Source of the DNA: CAXMMR01 sp965198995
Lineage (GTDB): Bacteria; Pseudomonadota; Alphaproteobacteria; Acetobacterales; Acetobacteraceae
Assembly (NCBI GenBank): GCA_965198995.1
Contig: CBDAQG010000002.1
Span: 2,418,001 to 2,482,000 of the forward strand
Direction: 5' to 3'
DNA: 64,000 nucleotides
Part shown: positions 51,476-58,920 of the stretch, one piece after another
How the letters are laid out: each line of letters opens with the position of its first letter
How positions within the stretch are numbered: position 1 is the stretch's first letter
Notes under the pieces: generated by a model
Databases searched by the model: none
Told to the model about the DNA's origin: nothing
What the model saw: the letters and a program-made list of their open reading frames with translations, nothing else
Position numbers and translations under genes: made by a program

Positions 51476-52018
51476 GTGCAGGCCGCGGGGAAGCCGGTGG
51501 AAATCTGGTTCGAGGACGAAGCCCGCGTTGGCCAGCAGGGCACGTATGGCGCGCTGTGGGCCGAGATTGGCTCACGTCCGGGCGTCGCGCGCGATGACCG
51601 GCACGACTCTGCCTGGCTGTTCGGCTCGGTATGCCCGCAGCGTACCGTGGGCTCCGCCCTGGTCATGCCGTGGATCGGCGCCGAGGCCATGAGCCTTCAC
51701 CTTGAGGCCGTCAGCCGGATGGTCAGCCCCGGCGCGCATGCCGTGCTGGTGTGCGACGGCGCCGGATGGCACCAGACGGGTGGGCGGTTGCGCGTGCCGG
51801 ACAACATCAGCCTGCTCGCGTTGCCTAGCTACTCGCCGCAGCTTAACCCGATCGAGAACGTCTGGGCTTATCTGCGGGCGAACCATCTCAACAAGAGCGT
51901 GTGGGACAGCTACGACGCGATCGTCGATGCCTGCTGCCGGGCCTGGAACGCGTTCATCATCGATGTCGACCGCGTCGCCTCCGTCACCCGACGCGTCTGG
52001 GCATCGGTCAGCCATTAG
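51476..52018 (+). CDS. IS630 transposase, catalytic DDE part (OrfB)
   Basis: The second frame is open from 51440 and contains the DDE nuclease: EIWFEDEARVGQQGTYGALW with the first Asp, HAVLVCDGAGWHQTG with the second, and LPSYSPQLNPIENVWAYLR with the final Glu. This is the IS630 D-D-E pattern with NPIE. It has no convincing ribosome site of its own (GTG 51476 is nominal), so it is expected to be made as a fusion with OrfA through the -1 shift. It ends at TAG 52016-52018, close to the right inverted repeat. Confidence 0.9.
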   Translation: MQAAGKPVEIWFEDEARVGQQGTYGALWAEIGSRPGVARDDRHDSAWLFGSVCPQRTVGSALVMPWIGAEAMSLHLEAVSRMVSPGAHAVLVCDGAGWHQTGGRLRVPDNISLLALPSYSPQLNPIENVWAYLRANHLNKSVWDSYDAIVDACCRAWNAFIIDVDRVASVTRRVWASVSH

Positions 52019-52030
52019 GGCGCTTGGTAT

Positions 52031-52127
52031 AAGCAAGGCCAGAGGCTCTGCCTCTGGACTCCGCCGGGGGCCGAGGCCCCAGACCTCAACACTGATAGCC
52101 CGTCCAGGAGCAGAGCTCCTGGCCTTA
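52031..52127. repeat. Palindromic spacer repeat between IS630 and the amidase gene
   Basis: AAGCAAGGCCAGAGGC/GCCTCTGGACTCC, GGGGGCC/GGCCCC, then CCAGGAGC/GCTCCTGGCCTTA. Its last bases are the TAA stop of the reverse-strand amidase. Its left end was originally the end of the PaaI gene, before IS630 inserted. Confidence 0.86.
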
Positions 52128-53828
52128 CTGACTGAGGGCTGCCGCCTTCGCCAAAGCCGAGTCGTCACAGCTTGTCGACTGGTTCAGCTTCGTCAGCACC
52201 GAGTTCGCCGCCGCAAGATGCCGCGTCAGGCACCCCGCCGAGCCGCCCGACGCATACAGCCCCGTGCTGCTCATCCCCGTATGCCCGCTGATGAACCCGG
52301 CGGCGCTAATATCCAGCGTGTCGGTGGGCATCACCGCCTCGTCCAGCAGCGCCTGCGAGATCACCACCCCGTTCTGCGTCGTCAGCAGGTTGGTCAGCAG
52401 CTCCTGGCTGACGCTGGCGACCTGGGTGGCGGAGCCGTCCGCGGCGACGGCGTAGTCGAACGCCACCGTGAGCGGGAAGCGCTCGTAGGCCGCCGCCTGC
52501 CGCTCCCCGGCGCCGTCGATCGTGTCGACGATCTGGGCGTACTTGGTGGTCTGGTGGACCGTCTGCTCATCGAGCGCCGGCCCGACCAGGAAGCTCTGCC
52601 GGCTGACGAAGCTGGTGTTCTGCCGCACCACGGTCGTCACCGCGCCATGCGAGGTGTGCAGCAGCCCGCTCACCGAGCCGTCGCGCAGCACGGTCGTGTT
52701 GACCTCGGCGGGCAGGTTGTCGGCCGGGTCGGTGCTGCCGAGCCTGACGGTGGGCGTCGGCGTCGGCGCGGCGCCGATGGTGTCGGCGAGCACCGCGCCG
52801 GTGTCCGCCGCCGCGCCGTGGTCGAGATACAGGTAAAGCGTCGCGGTGGCCGAGAAGTAGTTGTTCGCCCCGTTGACCGACAGGCTGATCGTGTGCGGCG
52901 CGCCGTTGTCGAGCACCCCCGCGAACGGCGTCAGCTCGATCGATTGCGGCACGAAGTCGAGCGTCTGCACCCCGGCGATCGGCGCCCACAGATAGGGGTC
53001 GATGCCGCCGGTGAAGATCCAGGGATAGACCGGCGCGAAGCCGGCAGGCTGGCCGTCCACGGCGACCTCGCTCTCGCGGAACGGCCCGCCGCCGCAGGTG
53101 TCGAGCTCGGCCGCCTGCGCGTTCGGCACGCAGGTGTACCAGAACTCGTCGCCGATCTGCCCCTGCGAGAGCACGTCGATGCGCGCCCGCTCGACGTTGC
53201 GCGGCAGCGTCACCGTCTTGCTTAGCGCGTTGCCGGCGCCGGTGAGCGACACCGTGTCGCCGGCGGCGCTGTTGGCCAGCGCGATCACCTGGTCGGGCAC
53301 CACCGGCGCCGGATAGGCCTTGGTGGCCGGGTAGAAGGTCAGCGTCGCCGCGGTGGTGATGGCGCTGGTGTCGGTGCTGTTCATGTAGTTGTAGATGATG
53401 ATGTGACCGGTCTCAGCGCTGGTCAGCAGCGCGGTGAGGTCGGTCACGTCGCGCTCGACATGCCAGGAGGGCGCGAGGGTCGGGGTCGGCTCGGCGGTGG
53501 TGGCGAACAGCAGGTTGACGCCGGCGAGCCAGACCGTCGTGGTGCGGTCATACTGGATTCCGGCCTGCACGCTGGTGTCGAGCCCGAACACCACCTTCGC
53601 CCACGGCCCAGGGCAGGCGCCCGGCGTGTAGCTGTAGTCGACCTCGCTGGCGCCGAACGTCGCGCCCTTGAACAGGCTGACGACGCACGGCGTCTCATCA
53701 GGATGGGCGACGGTCGGCTCGAGCGGCGCGGTGTTGCCGCGGTCCACGACCGGCCCCGGCACCGCGGCGCGGGCGGCGAGGGGCAAGCCAAGCAACGGCA
53801 CGGCAAACAGGATGGCGATCAGGCGCAA
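52125..53828 (-). CDS. Secreted peptide-N-glycosidase A-like amidase
   Basis: A 567-residue exported protein (signal peptide residues 1-21, cleavage near ARA-AV) resembling PNGase A, which removes N-glycans from glycopeptides by cutting the Asn side-chain amide. Family-like segments are YDRTTTVWLAGVNLLFATTAEP (split as YDRTTTVWLAG and VNLLFATTAEP), WHVERDVTDL, DEFWYTCVPN, GGPFRESEVAVDGQPAG, PVYPWIFTGGIDPYLWAPI and SIELTPFAGVLDNGAPHTIS. The start is TTG 53828 with GGAGG seven bases upstream. The family is best known from plants and fungi and is sparse in bacteria. It stands alone, and its substrate in this organism is unknown. Confidence 0.82.
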   Translation of the reverse strand: MRLIAILFAVPLLGLPLAARAAVPGPVVDRGNTAPLEPTVAHPDETPCVVSLFKGATFGASEVDYSYTPGACPGPWAKVVFGLDTSVQAGIQYDRTTTVWLAGVNLLFATTAEPTPTLAPSWHVERDVTDLTALLTSAETGHIIIYNYMNSTDTSAITTAATLTFYPATKAYPAPVVPDQVIALANSAAGDTVSLTGAGNALSKTVTLPRNVERARIDVLSQGQIGDEFWYTCVPNAQAAELDTCGGGPFRESEVAVDGQPAGFAPVYPWIFTGGIDPYLWAPIAGVQTLDFVPQSIELTPFAGVLDNGAPHTISLSVNGANNYFSATATLYLYLDHGAAADTGAVLADTIGAAPTPTPTVRLGSTDPADNLPAEVNTTVLRDGSVSGLLHTSHGAVTTVVRQNTSFVSRQSFLVGPALDEQTVHQTTKYAQIVDTIDGAGERQAAAYERFPLTVAFDYAVAADGSATQVASVSQELLTNLLTTQNGVVISQALLDEAVMPTDTLDISAAGFISGHTGMSSTGLYASGGSAGCLTRHLAAANSVLTKLNQSTSCDDSALAKAAALSQ

Positions 53829-53931
53829 GAGCGGACCTCCGATTGGAATTTCGGCATGTTGGAGTTCTGAACTCCGCCGATTGCAGCAACATCCATGCCT
53901 GGCCGGCGAGGTCCCGCCAGGCTAATAGGAA

Positions 53932-53990
53932 ATGGATTTTAAAGGCTCCGCCTTTAATGGGGTCCAGGGGCAAAGCCCCTGGCCTTCCTT
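53932..53990 (-). repeat. Palindromic spacer repeat, TGGATTTT half
   Basis: TGGATTTTAAAGGCTCCGCC, TTTAATGGGGTCCAGGGGC, GCCCCTGGCCTTCC. It lies just beyond the stop of the Sel1-repeat gene in the family's usual orientation for a reverse-strand gene. Confidence 0.88.
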
Positions 53991-53999
53991 AAACTTGCC

Positions 54000-55028
54000 T
54001 TACTCCGCCGCCAGGACTTGGAAACGGGCCCAGGGCGTCGCCGCGTAGTGATCGCGCGTGACGGTGTAGATGCGCCAGGCGTAGCGGCCGGGCACTTGGT
54101 CCACCGTTGCCAGGATGGACGTGCGATCGGTGAAGTCGGCGAACACCTCGTGCGGCGTTGCGGCGGCGTCCAGCGAGACGACCTGCACGAAGAAGCGCGT
54201 CGGTGACGATAGCCCGGGCGCCGTCCAGACCAGCTCCACCGCCCCGCCCTGCGGCATCTGGCTGACCGTCGCGCCTTCCGGCGACGTCGCGCCCTGGACG
54301 GCGGCGGGCCGGACGCTAGCGGCGACGTTCATCACCGCGACGCCGTTGGCCGGCGCGGCCAGCATCGGCAGCGCCATGGTGGCGCCTGGCGCCGACGCGG
54401 CGGAGGTGTCGCGCAACGGCAGCCGCTCGAGCCTTGCGGCGGCGGCCGGCAGGAACGGCGCGGCGGCGCGCAGCCAGGTCGCCGCCTCGTCGATGTTGCG
54501 CGGCACGCCCTCGCCGCTGGCGTAGAGCTGTCCCAGGTTATATTCGGCGCGGTGGTCGCCGTGCGCCGCCGCACGGGCGTACCAGGTCGCCGCCTCGGCC
54601 ACGTCGTGCGCCACCCCGTCGCCGGCGTCCTGCATCACCGCGACGTTGAACTCCGCCTCCGGCAACCCCGCCACGGCGGCGCGATGATACCAGCCATAGG
54701 CGGTGGGCGAGTCGCGTGGCACGCCGCGGCCGATGTCGTAGAGCAGGGCGAGGCCGAGCTCGGCCTGCCGGTCATGCGTCTCGGCCAGCCGCAGCCACAG
54801 CCGTCGCGCCACGTCGTAGCGGCCGTCGGCATAGGCCTGCTGCGCCGCCGCGGCTGAGGCGGCCGACGATGTCGGTTGCGCAGCGGCTGACGCCGCCGAC
54901 GATGCGGGCTGCGCGGCGACTGAAGACGCCGGCTGCGCGGCAGCGGCGGTCGCAAGGCCCGCCAGCAGCACCAGCAGGACGGCGCCACGCGCTGCGAGAC
55001 GACCTGGTGCGAGGCGCGCGCAGCTCAC
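54000..55028 (-). CDS. Exported Sel1-repeat protein
   Basis: A 342-residue secreted protein. The signal peptide ends near ATAAAAQ (residue 32). A tandem Ala-Gln-Pro-Ser-Ser tract follows (about 33-65). Three Sel1-like repeats come next (about 75-190): LGLALLYDIGRGVPRD, FNVAVMQDAGDGVAHD and YNLGQLYASGEGVPRN. The C-terminal 100 residues look like an Ig or fibronectin-type strand domain (FFVQVVSLDAAATPHEVF, RYAWRIYTVTRDHYA). GTG 55028 overlaps the OmpA stop (GTGA). Sel1 proteins scaffold complexes; here a partner is probably the OmpA-like protein. Confidence 0.83.
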   Translation of the reverse strand: MSCARLAPGRLAARGAVLLVLLAGLATAAAAQPASSVAAQPASSAASAAAQPTSSAASAAAAQQAYADGRYDVARRLWLRLAETHDRQAELGLALLYDIGRGVPRDSPTAYGWYHRAAVAGLPEAEFNVAVMQDAGDGVAHDVAEAATWYARAAAHGDHRAEYNLGQLYASGEGVPRNIDEAATWLRAAAPFLPAAAARLERLPLRDTSAASAPGATMALPMLAAPANGVAVMNVAASVRPAAVQGATSPEGATVSQMPQGGAVELVWTAPGLSSPTRFFVQVVSLDAAATPHEVFADFTDRTSILATVDQVPGRYAWRIYTVTRDHYAATPWARFQVLAAE

Positions 55029-55531
55029 CTCCAGGTGATTTCCACCCGCCGGTTCTGCGCCTCTTCGGTGCCGCGCGGCGCGTCGACCGCCGGGTTGGTC
55101 TCGCCCTTGGCCAGGATCTGGGTGCGCTCGGCGGGGATGCCGCGCGCCAGCAGGCCGCGCGCCACCGCGTCGGCGCGGCGCTGCGACAGCAGCAGGTTCT
55201 GCACCGGGCTGCCGACGCTGTCGGTGCTGCCGCTCACCACCATGATGATCGGCCGGCCCTCGCGATACAGCCGCGACGCCTGGTCGAGCAGCGCCTCGTT
55301 GTGCGCGTCCAGCCTCTGCTGGCCGACGCCGAACAGCAGCACCAGCTTGCCGGCCGGCGTCGCGCCCTCCTGCGGGCCGCCAGGTGCTGCGGCATTGACG
55401 ACGACCTGGCTCGGGTCGACGGGCTTGGCGGTCGCCACCTGCTGGGCGGCGGCGGGCGCGGGCAGCAGGCAGGCCAGCTCGCCGCAGGCGAGCGCGACGG
55501 CGAGGGCGGTTCCGGCAAGATGACGCGTCAT
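55025..55531 (-). CDS. OmpA-like peptidoglycan-binding protein
   Basis: A 168-residue periplasmic protein. The signal peptide ends near APAAAQ (residue 30). The OmpA C-terminal domain (about 60-168) shows LVLLFGVGQQRLDAHNEALLDQ, VVSGSTDSVGSPVQNLLLSQRRADAVA and the terminal AQNRRVEITWR, with the Asp and Arg that hold diaminopimelate. It binds the cell wall non-covalently. ATG 55531 overlaps the stop of the ATPase gene by four bases, and its own stop overlaps the Sel1 gene, so the three proteins are made from one coupled message. Confidence 0.9.
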   Translation of the reverse strand: MTRHLAGTALAVALACGELACLLPAPAAAQQVATAKPVDPSQVVVNAAAPGGPQEGATPAGKLVLLFGVGQQRLDAHNEALLDQASRLYREGRPIIMVVSGSTDSVGSPVQNLLLSQRRADAVARGLLARGIPAERTQILAKGETNPAVDAPRGTEEAQNRRVEITWR

Positions 55532-57093
55532 GGCACTCTTCCTTCGTTGGTTGTTTGGACCAGCCTGGTTCTGACCTCACCCACCGCCGGCGCGCTGCCG
55601 GCCGGCAGGACGAGCTCGATCAGCCCGGGGCGCGGCATCGGCTCCGCGGCGCCAAGGGCGGCCTGCAGGGTTCGGCCGGGCAGGCCTGCCGCCGCCAGCA
55701 CCGCGTCCGCCGCGTCGCGATCCTCGGCGAAGAAGTAGCGCACGCTCGCAGTGGCGCCGTTCACCGAGCGCACCGGCCGCAGCTCGACGGCGAAGCCGCG
55801 CGCCGTCAGCACCATCGCCAGGCTGGAGGCGCGGGCGGTCGCAGCCGCGTCGCCACGCCCGAACATCAGCACCAGCCGCGCCGGTGCGGCGACGGACAGC
55901 GCCGAGATCTCGGCGGCCGGCGGCGCCATCGTCTCATCGGAGTGCGGCGGCGTTAGCACGGCCACAGCCTGCGGCGGCGGCGGCACGGCGATAGCCTGCG
56001 GCGTTGATCGCACATCGACCGGCGCCTCGGCCAGCCGTGCCGGTGCGGCGGCAGGGCTCGACGGCAGATCGAGCGGCGGCGGCGTCAGGAGGGCGGGCGG
56101 CGGCCCGGCAGGCGGGGCTGGCAGCGCCACCGGCGGCGCCAGCAGGGTCAGCATTGCGGCCGGCGCTGGCCGGGCGGCGGCGGGTGCATGACGTCGCGCC
56201 AGCCAGCCCCCGACCATCGCCACCGCGAACGCCGCCGTCAGCGCCCCGATCAGCAGGCCGCTGCGCCGGTTCGTGGCCGCCATCACCGCCGCACCGTCCG
56301 GGCTCGACGCGACGGCACCTGCCGCCGGCGGCCCGCCGAAGCTGAACGCCGTTCCCGGCGGCGCCTCGGACGGCGCCTCAGGCGGGGAGGCGGGCATCAC
56401 GAAAGGCTCACGGGCAGGCTGATCCAGCAGCCGCGCCGCCTGCTCGACCTCGAGCCTGCCGACGCTGCTGACCCCATGCTCGCGCGCCACGCCCAGCGCC
56501 GCGCTCGCCAGCATGTTCAGCCGGCGCGCCTGCCCGCCGGCGCGCGCGGCCAGGGCCGCGAGCCCGGCGCCGCCGAACAGCTCGGCTGGCAGCCCGGCGC
56601 GCGCCAACCGCGCGGCCACGAAGTCGCCCACCTCATCGTCGCCGACCGGCGGCAAGGTGACGACCGTCGCCACCGCGTCACTCAGCCGGCTGCCGACGTT
56701 CTGGTCGGCAAGCCCGGTCAGCACCACCGTGCAGTCGCCCAGCCGCGCCAGCCCACCCAGCGCCGTCTCGTTCAGCCGCTGCGCCTGGTCGATCAGCACC
56801 ACCCGGCGCCGCCCGTCCGGCGCTGCCTCCGCGCCCGCCAACGGCATGTCGCCACGCGCCAGCAGCAGCACGTCGAAGCCGTCCCGCATTTGGCTGGCCA
56901 GGGCACGCAGCAGCAGGCTCTTGCCGCTCCCCGGCGCGCCGACGATGAAGATCAGCCGCGGCCCGACCTCGACCGCCCGCAGCACCGCGTCCCATGCCTC
57001 ACGCCAGCCGCGATGCGTCACCGCCGCGGCAGGATCGATGATCACCGGCAGGGCGGCGCTCGGCGGCAAGGTCGGAGCCGGATCGTCAGCCAT
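55528..57093 (-). CDS. ExeA-like AAA+ ATPase with a membrane segment
   Basis: A 521-residue protein. The cytoplasmic ATPase domain has Walker A VGAPGSGKSLLLRAL (51-65), Walker B RRVVLIDQAQRL (96-107), the sensor-like TVVLTGLADQN, and the C-terminal lid GGQARRLNMLASAAL (about 190). A membrane helix LLIGALTAAFAVAMVGGWLA lies near residue 285. A Pro/Ala-rich periplasmic linker and a C-terminal domain (about 400-521, LVLMFGRGDAAATARA, VRYFFAEDRDAA) follow. The layout matches ExeA/GspA-type proteins that bind peptidoglycan and help assemble envelope machines. It is the first gene of the coupled ATPase-OmpA-Sel1 operon. Confidence 0.85.
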   Translation of the reverse strand: MADDPAPTLPPSAALPVIIDPAAAVTHRGWREAWDAVLRAVEVGPRLIFIVGAPGSGKSLLLRALASQMRDGFDVLLLARGDMPLAGAEAAPDGRRRVVLIDQAQRLNETALGGLARLGDCTVVLTGLADQNVGSRLSDAVATVVTLPPVGDDEVGDFVAARLARAGLPAELFGGAGLAALAARAGGQARRLNMLASAALGVAREHGVSSVGRLEVEQAARLLDQPAREPFVMPASPPEAPSEAPPGTAFSFGGPPAAGAVASSPDGAAVMAATNRRSGLLIGALTAAFAVAMVGGWLARRHAPAAARPAPAAMLTLLAPPVALPAPPAGPPPALLTPPPLDLPSSPAAAPARLAEAPVDVRSTPQAIAVPPPPQAVAVLTPPHSDETMAPPAAEISALSVAAPARLVLMFGRGDAAATARASSLAMVLTARGFAVELRPVRSVNGATASVRYFFAEDRDAADAVLAAAGLPGRTLQAALGAAEPMPRPGLIELVLPAGSAPAVGEVRTRLVQTTNEGRVP

Positions 57094-57318
57094 CTGGGAC
57101 GCCTACCACGCCGGCAATCGCCAGACCGAAACGGCATGTCGCCGGATTGACCATGTCTCGCGACTCCACTGCTGTGAGTCACCAATCGCCTTCATGCGAG
57201 CGCCATGCAAGCCGCAGAGTTGTGCCAAGGTATCGAGCATCACGTAAAGGTCATTTTGATGGCGATCCGTACTTCGCCAATGGCGCGAGACAATGCCAAG
57301 TACGGCAACCTAGGGAAG

Positions 57319-57480
57319 CAAGGCCAGAGGCTCTGCCTCTGGACGCCGCTGGGGCCCGCGGCCCCAGACCCCATTCACCGCCTCCCACGGCATCGAACAT
57401 CGAGCTTGGATCATGGATAAGCGATGGATTTTAAAGGCTCCGCCTTTAATGGGGTCGAGGGGCAACGCCCCTCGCCTTCC
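57319..57480. repeat. Palindromic spacer repeat, composite copy
   Basis: CAAGGCCAGAGGC/GCCTCTGGAC, CTGGGGCCCGCGGCCCCAGACCCC, GGATCATGGATAAG, TGGATTTTAAAGGC/GCCTTTAATGGGGTCGAGGGGC...CCCTCGCCTTCC. It lies just beyond the rhodopsin stop. The rest of the gap (57094-57318) is the 5' region of the ATPase operon; I see no gene in it. Confidence 0.88.
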
Positions 57481-57485
57481 TGCTG

Positions 57486-58253
57486 CTACGCCACCCGGCG
57501 CGGCGTGCTGACCGGGTCCGTCACCACGTCGCGGTCGACGATCTTGGCGAAGCCCTGCAGCGTCATCAGGCCGTAAACCACCTTGGAGACAAAATCGACG
57601 ATGGCGATCAGCGCCACCGACAGCACCGCTCCGAACACGCCCAATCCGTCCGTGCCGAACAGCAGCACGATCGGGTAGACGAACCACAGCACCGTCAGCA
57701 CCAGCGCGTTCCGCCGGTAATCGTGCTGCACGTCCTCGCGCTCGAGCCGGCTCTGCTGCAGCAGCGGCACCCACATCACCCACAGCACCGCGAAGAACGC
57801 ACCGCAGGAGATCAGGAACCAGGTCCACTTGATCCAGGGAACGATGGACAGGCCGAAGAACAGCGCCGTCAAGATCATCATCAGGTCAGCGAGCAGCAGC
57901 CCGGCGGTGAGGTCGTGCCGGCGCGGCGCGGCGTGCGTCGCCAGTTGCGCCAGCGGCAGCAGCAGCAGCGGCGTGGTGAACGTCCAGTCGATGTAGCGGG
58001 CAAAGTAGAAGATGCGGTTGACGACGACGGCGGTGCCGGCGGACGGGTCCACCAGCGCGCCCACCGGCAATGGCAGGCCGCCCTGGCCGGCCGCCATGGC
58101 GAGGTAGGACAGCGCGGCGATGATCGGCACGATGCCGTGGTAGAGCGTGTGCCCTTCCTCGCCGGCGGTGCGGCGCTTGCCGAGGAACAGGATGGCGGCG
58201 GCGCCGATAGCCATGCCGAAGACGTCAAGCCAAAGCCAGAACTGCGAGGTCAT
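57486..58253 (-). CDS. Microbial (type 1) rhodopsin with D-T-P helix-C motif
   Basis: A 255-residue seven-helix retinal protein of bacteriorhodopsin type. Helix C reads RYIDWTFTTPLLLLPLAQLA (86-105): Arg86, Asp89 (counter-ion), Thr93, and Pro100 at the place of the proton donor Asp96. Helix F has LWFVYPIVLLFG with Trp190, Tyr193, Pro194. Helix G has IVDFVSKVVYG with Asp220 and the retinal Schiff-base Lys224. Leu97 at the tuning position suggests green absorption. ATG 58253 has AAGG about seven bases upstream. No retinal or carotenoid gene and no transducer is nearby. A pump without a carboxyl donor, or a sensor, are both possible. Confidence 0.93.
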   Translation of the reverse strand: MTSQFWLWLDVFGMAIGAAAILFLGKRRTAGEEGHTLYHGIVPIIAALSYLAMAAGQGGLPLPVGALVDPSAGTAVVVNRIFYFARYIDWTFTTPLLLLPLAQLATHAAPRRHDLTAGLLLADLMMILTALFFGLSIVPWIKWTWFLISCGAFFAVLWVMWVPLLQQSRLEREDVQHDYRRNALVLTVLWFVYPIVLLFGTDGLGVFGAVLSVALIAIVDFVSKVVYGLMTLQGFAKIVDRDVVTDPVSTPRRVA

Positions 58254-58380
58254 GTCGCCGCCTTTCATCGTGAGCGCGCAGAGCGCCGTCGTCAGGACGG
58301 AGTTTCACCAACCCGCCGATGGCGGTGCGCTCCTTCCACGAACGTGACAACTGCGCCTGGCGCAGCCTGAACACCCGCGC

Positions 58381-58860
58381 CTAGCGCAGCCTGATGATGA
58401 TCTGCCGCGCCGCCTCGCCGAGCACCGTCACCAGCGCGATGCCGATCACCAGCCGCCCGACCCCGGCCCCGTTCGCTGTCTCGAGACCGAGGGCCACGAT
58501 CAGCGCCGTCGCGCCGCCCGCCGGGCTCCTGGCCCGCGCCACCGACTGCGCCGCACCGGCCACCAGCACGGCAATGATCACGGCGAGCACCCGGTGCAGC
58601 GCCAGCGCATGGTCGCCCAGGAACTGCGGCGCCGCCCCCGCCCCGGTGACGAACACCCCGAACAGCCCGGCCGCGCCGCCGATCAGCTGGCCGACGCCGG
58701 TGCTGTACGGCCTGGCGCTCGGCTCGTCCGGGCTCAGCAACTGGGTGAACGCCGCCGAGCCCAGGCTCGGCGCCAGCCAGGGCTGATGCGCCCAGACGCT
58801 GAACAGCCCGATCGCCCCGAGCACGAACGCCAGCAGCACCGGCGGCACCAGCTTCTCCAT
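58381..58860 (-). CDS. HPP family membrane protein
   Basis: A 159-residue protein with four to five membrane helices matching the HPP family. AHQPWLAPSLGSAAFTQLLSPDEPSARPYS follows helix 1 (seen as WLAPSLGSAAF then PDEPSARPYS). The signature site near residue 120 reads RSPAGGATALIVAL, with Arg-Ser-Pro where the name-giving His-Pro-Pro usually stands. Plant relatives carry nitrite; bacterial roles are not established. ATG 58860 (MEKLVPPVLLAFV) is preferred to the TTG at 58890. It lies 127 bases before the rhodopsin gene on the same strand, so co-transcription is possible. Confidence 0.82.
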   Translation of the reverse strand: MEKLVPPVLLAFVLGAIGLFSVWAHQPWLAPSLGSAAFTQLLSPDEPSARPYSTGVGQLIGGAAGLFGVFVTGAGAAPQFLGDHALALHRVLAVIIAVLVAGAAQSVARARSPAGGATALIVALGLETANGAGVGRLVIGIALVTVLGEAARQIIIRLR

Positions 58861-58920
58861 ACCGTCAGCACCCCATGATCGTGCGCTCAAAGGCCAGCCG
58901 GCAGCCGTAGTTGCGTGCGG

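Larger units (their letters stand above)
50851..52029 (+). mobile_element. IS630-family insertion sequence
   Basis: A complete element of about 1.18 kb. The ends form imperfect inverted repeats: 50851-50874 starts ATACCGACCGCC, and the complement of 52007-52030 starts ATACCAAGCGCC. They match at 16 of 24 positions, including both outer blocks. TA dinucleotides flank the element (50849-50850 and 52030-52031), as expected for TA target duplication. It carries a two-frame transposase with a slippery A-run. The two halves are uninterrupted, so it may be active. It landed between the PaaI stop codon and that gene's repeat module. Confidence 0.9.

Noticed and set aside
57205..57420. Short forward frame before the rhodopsin repeat
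   Set aside because: Its second half is translated spacer repeat and it has no ribosome site or conserved start.
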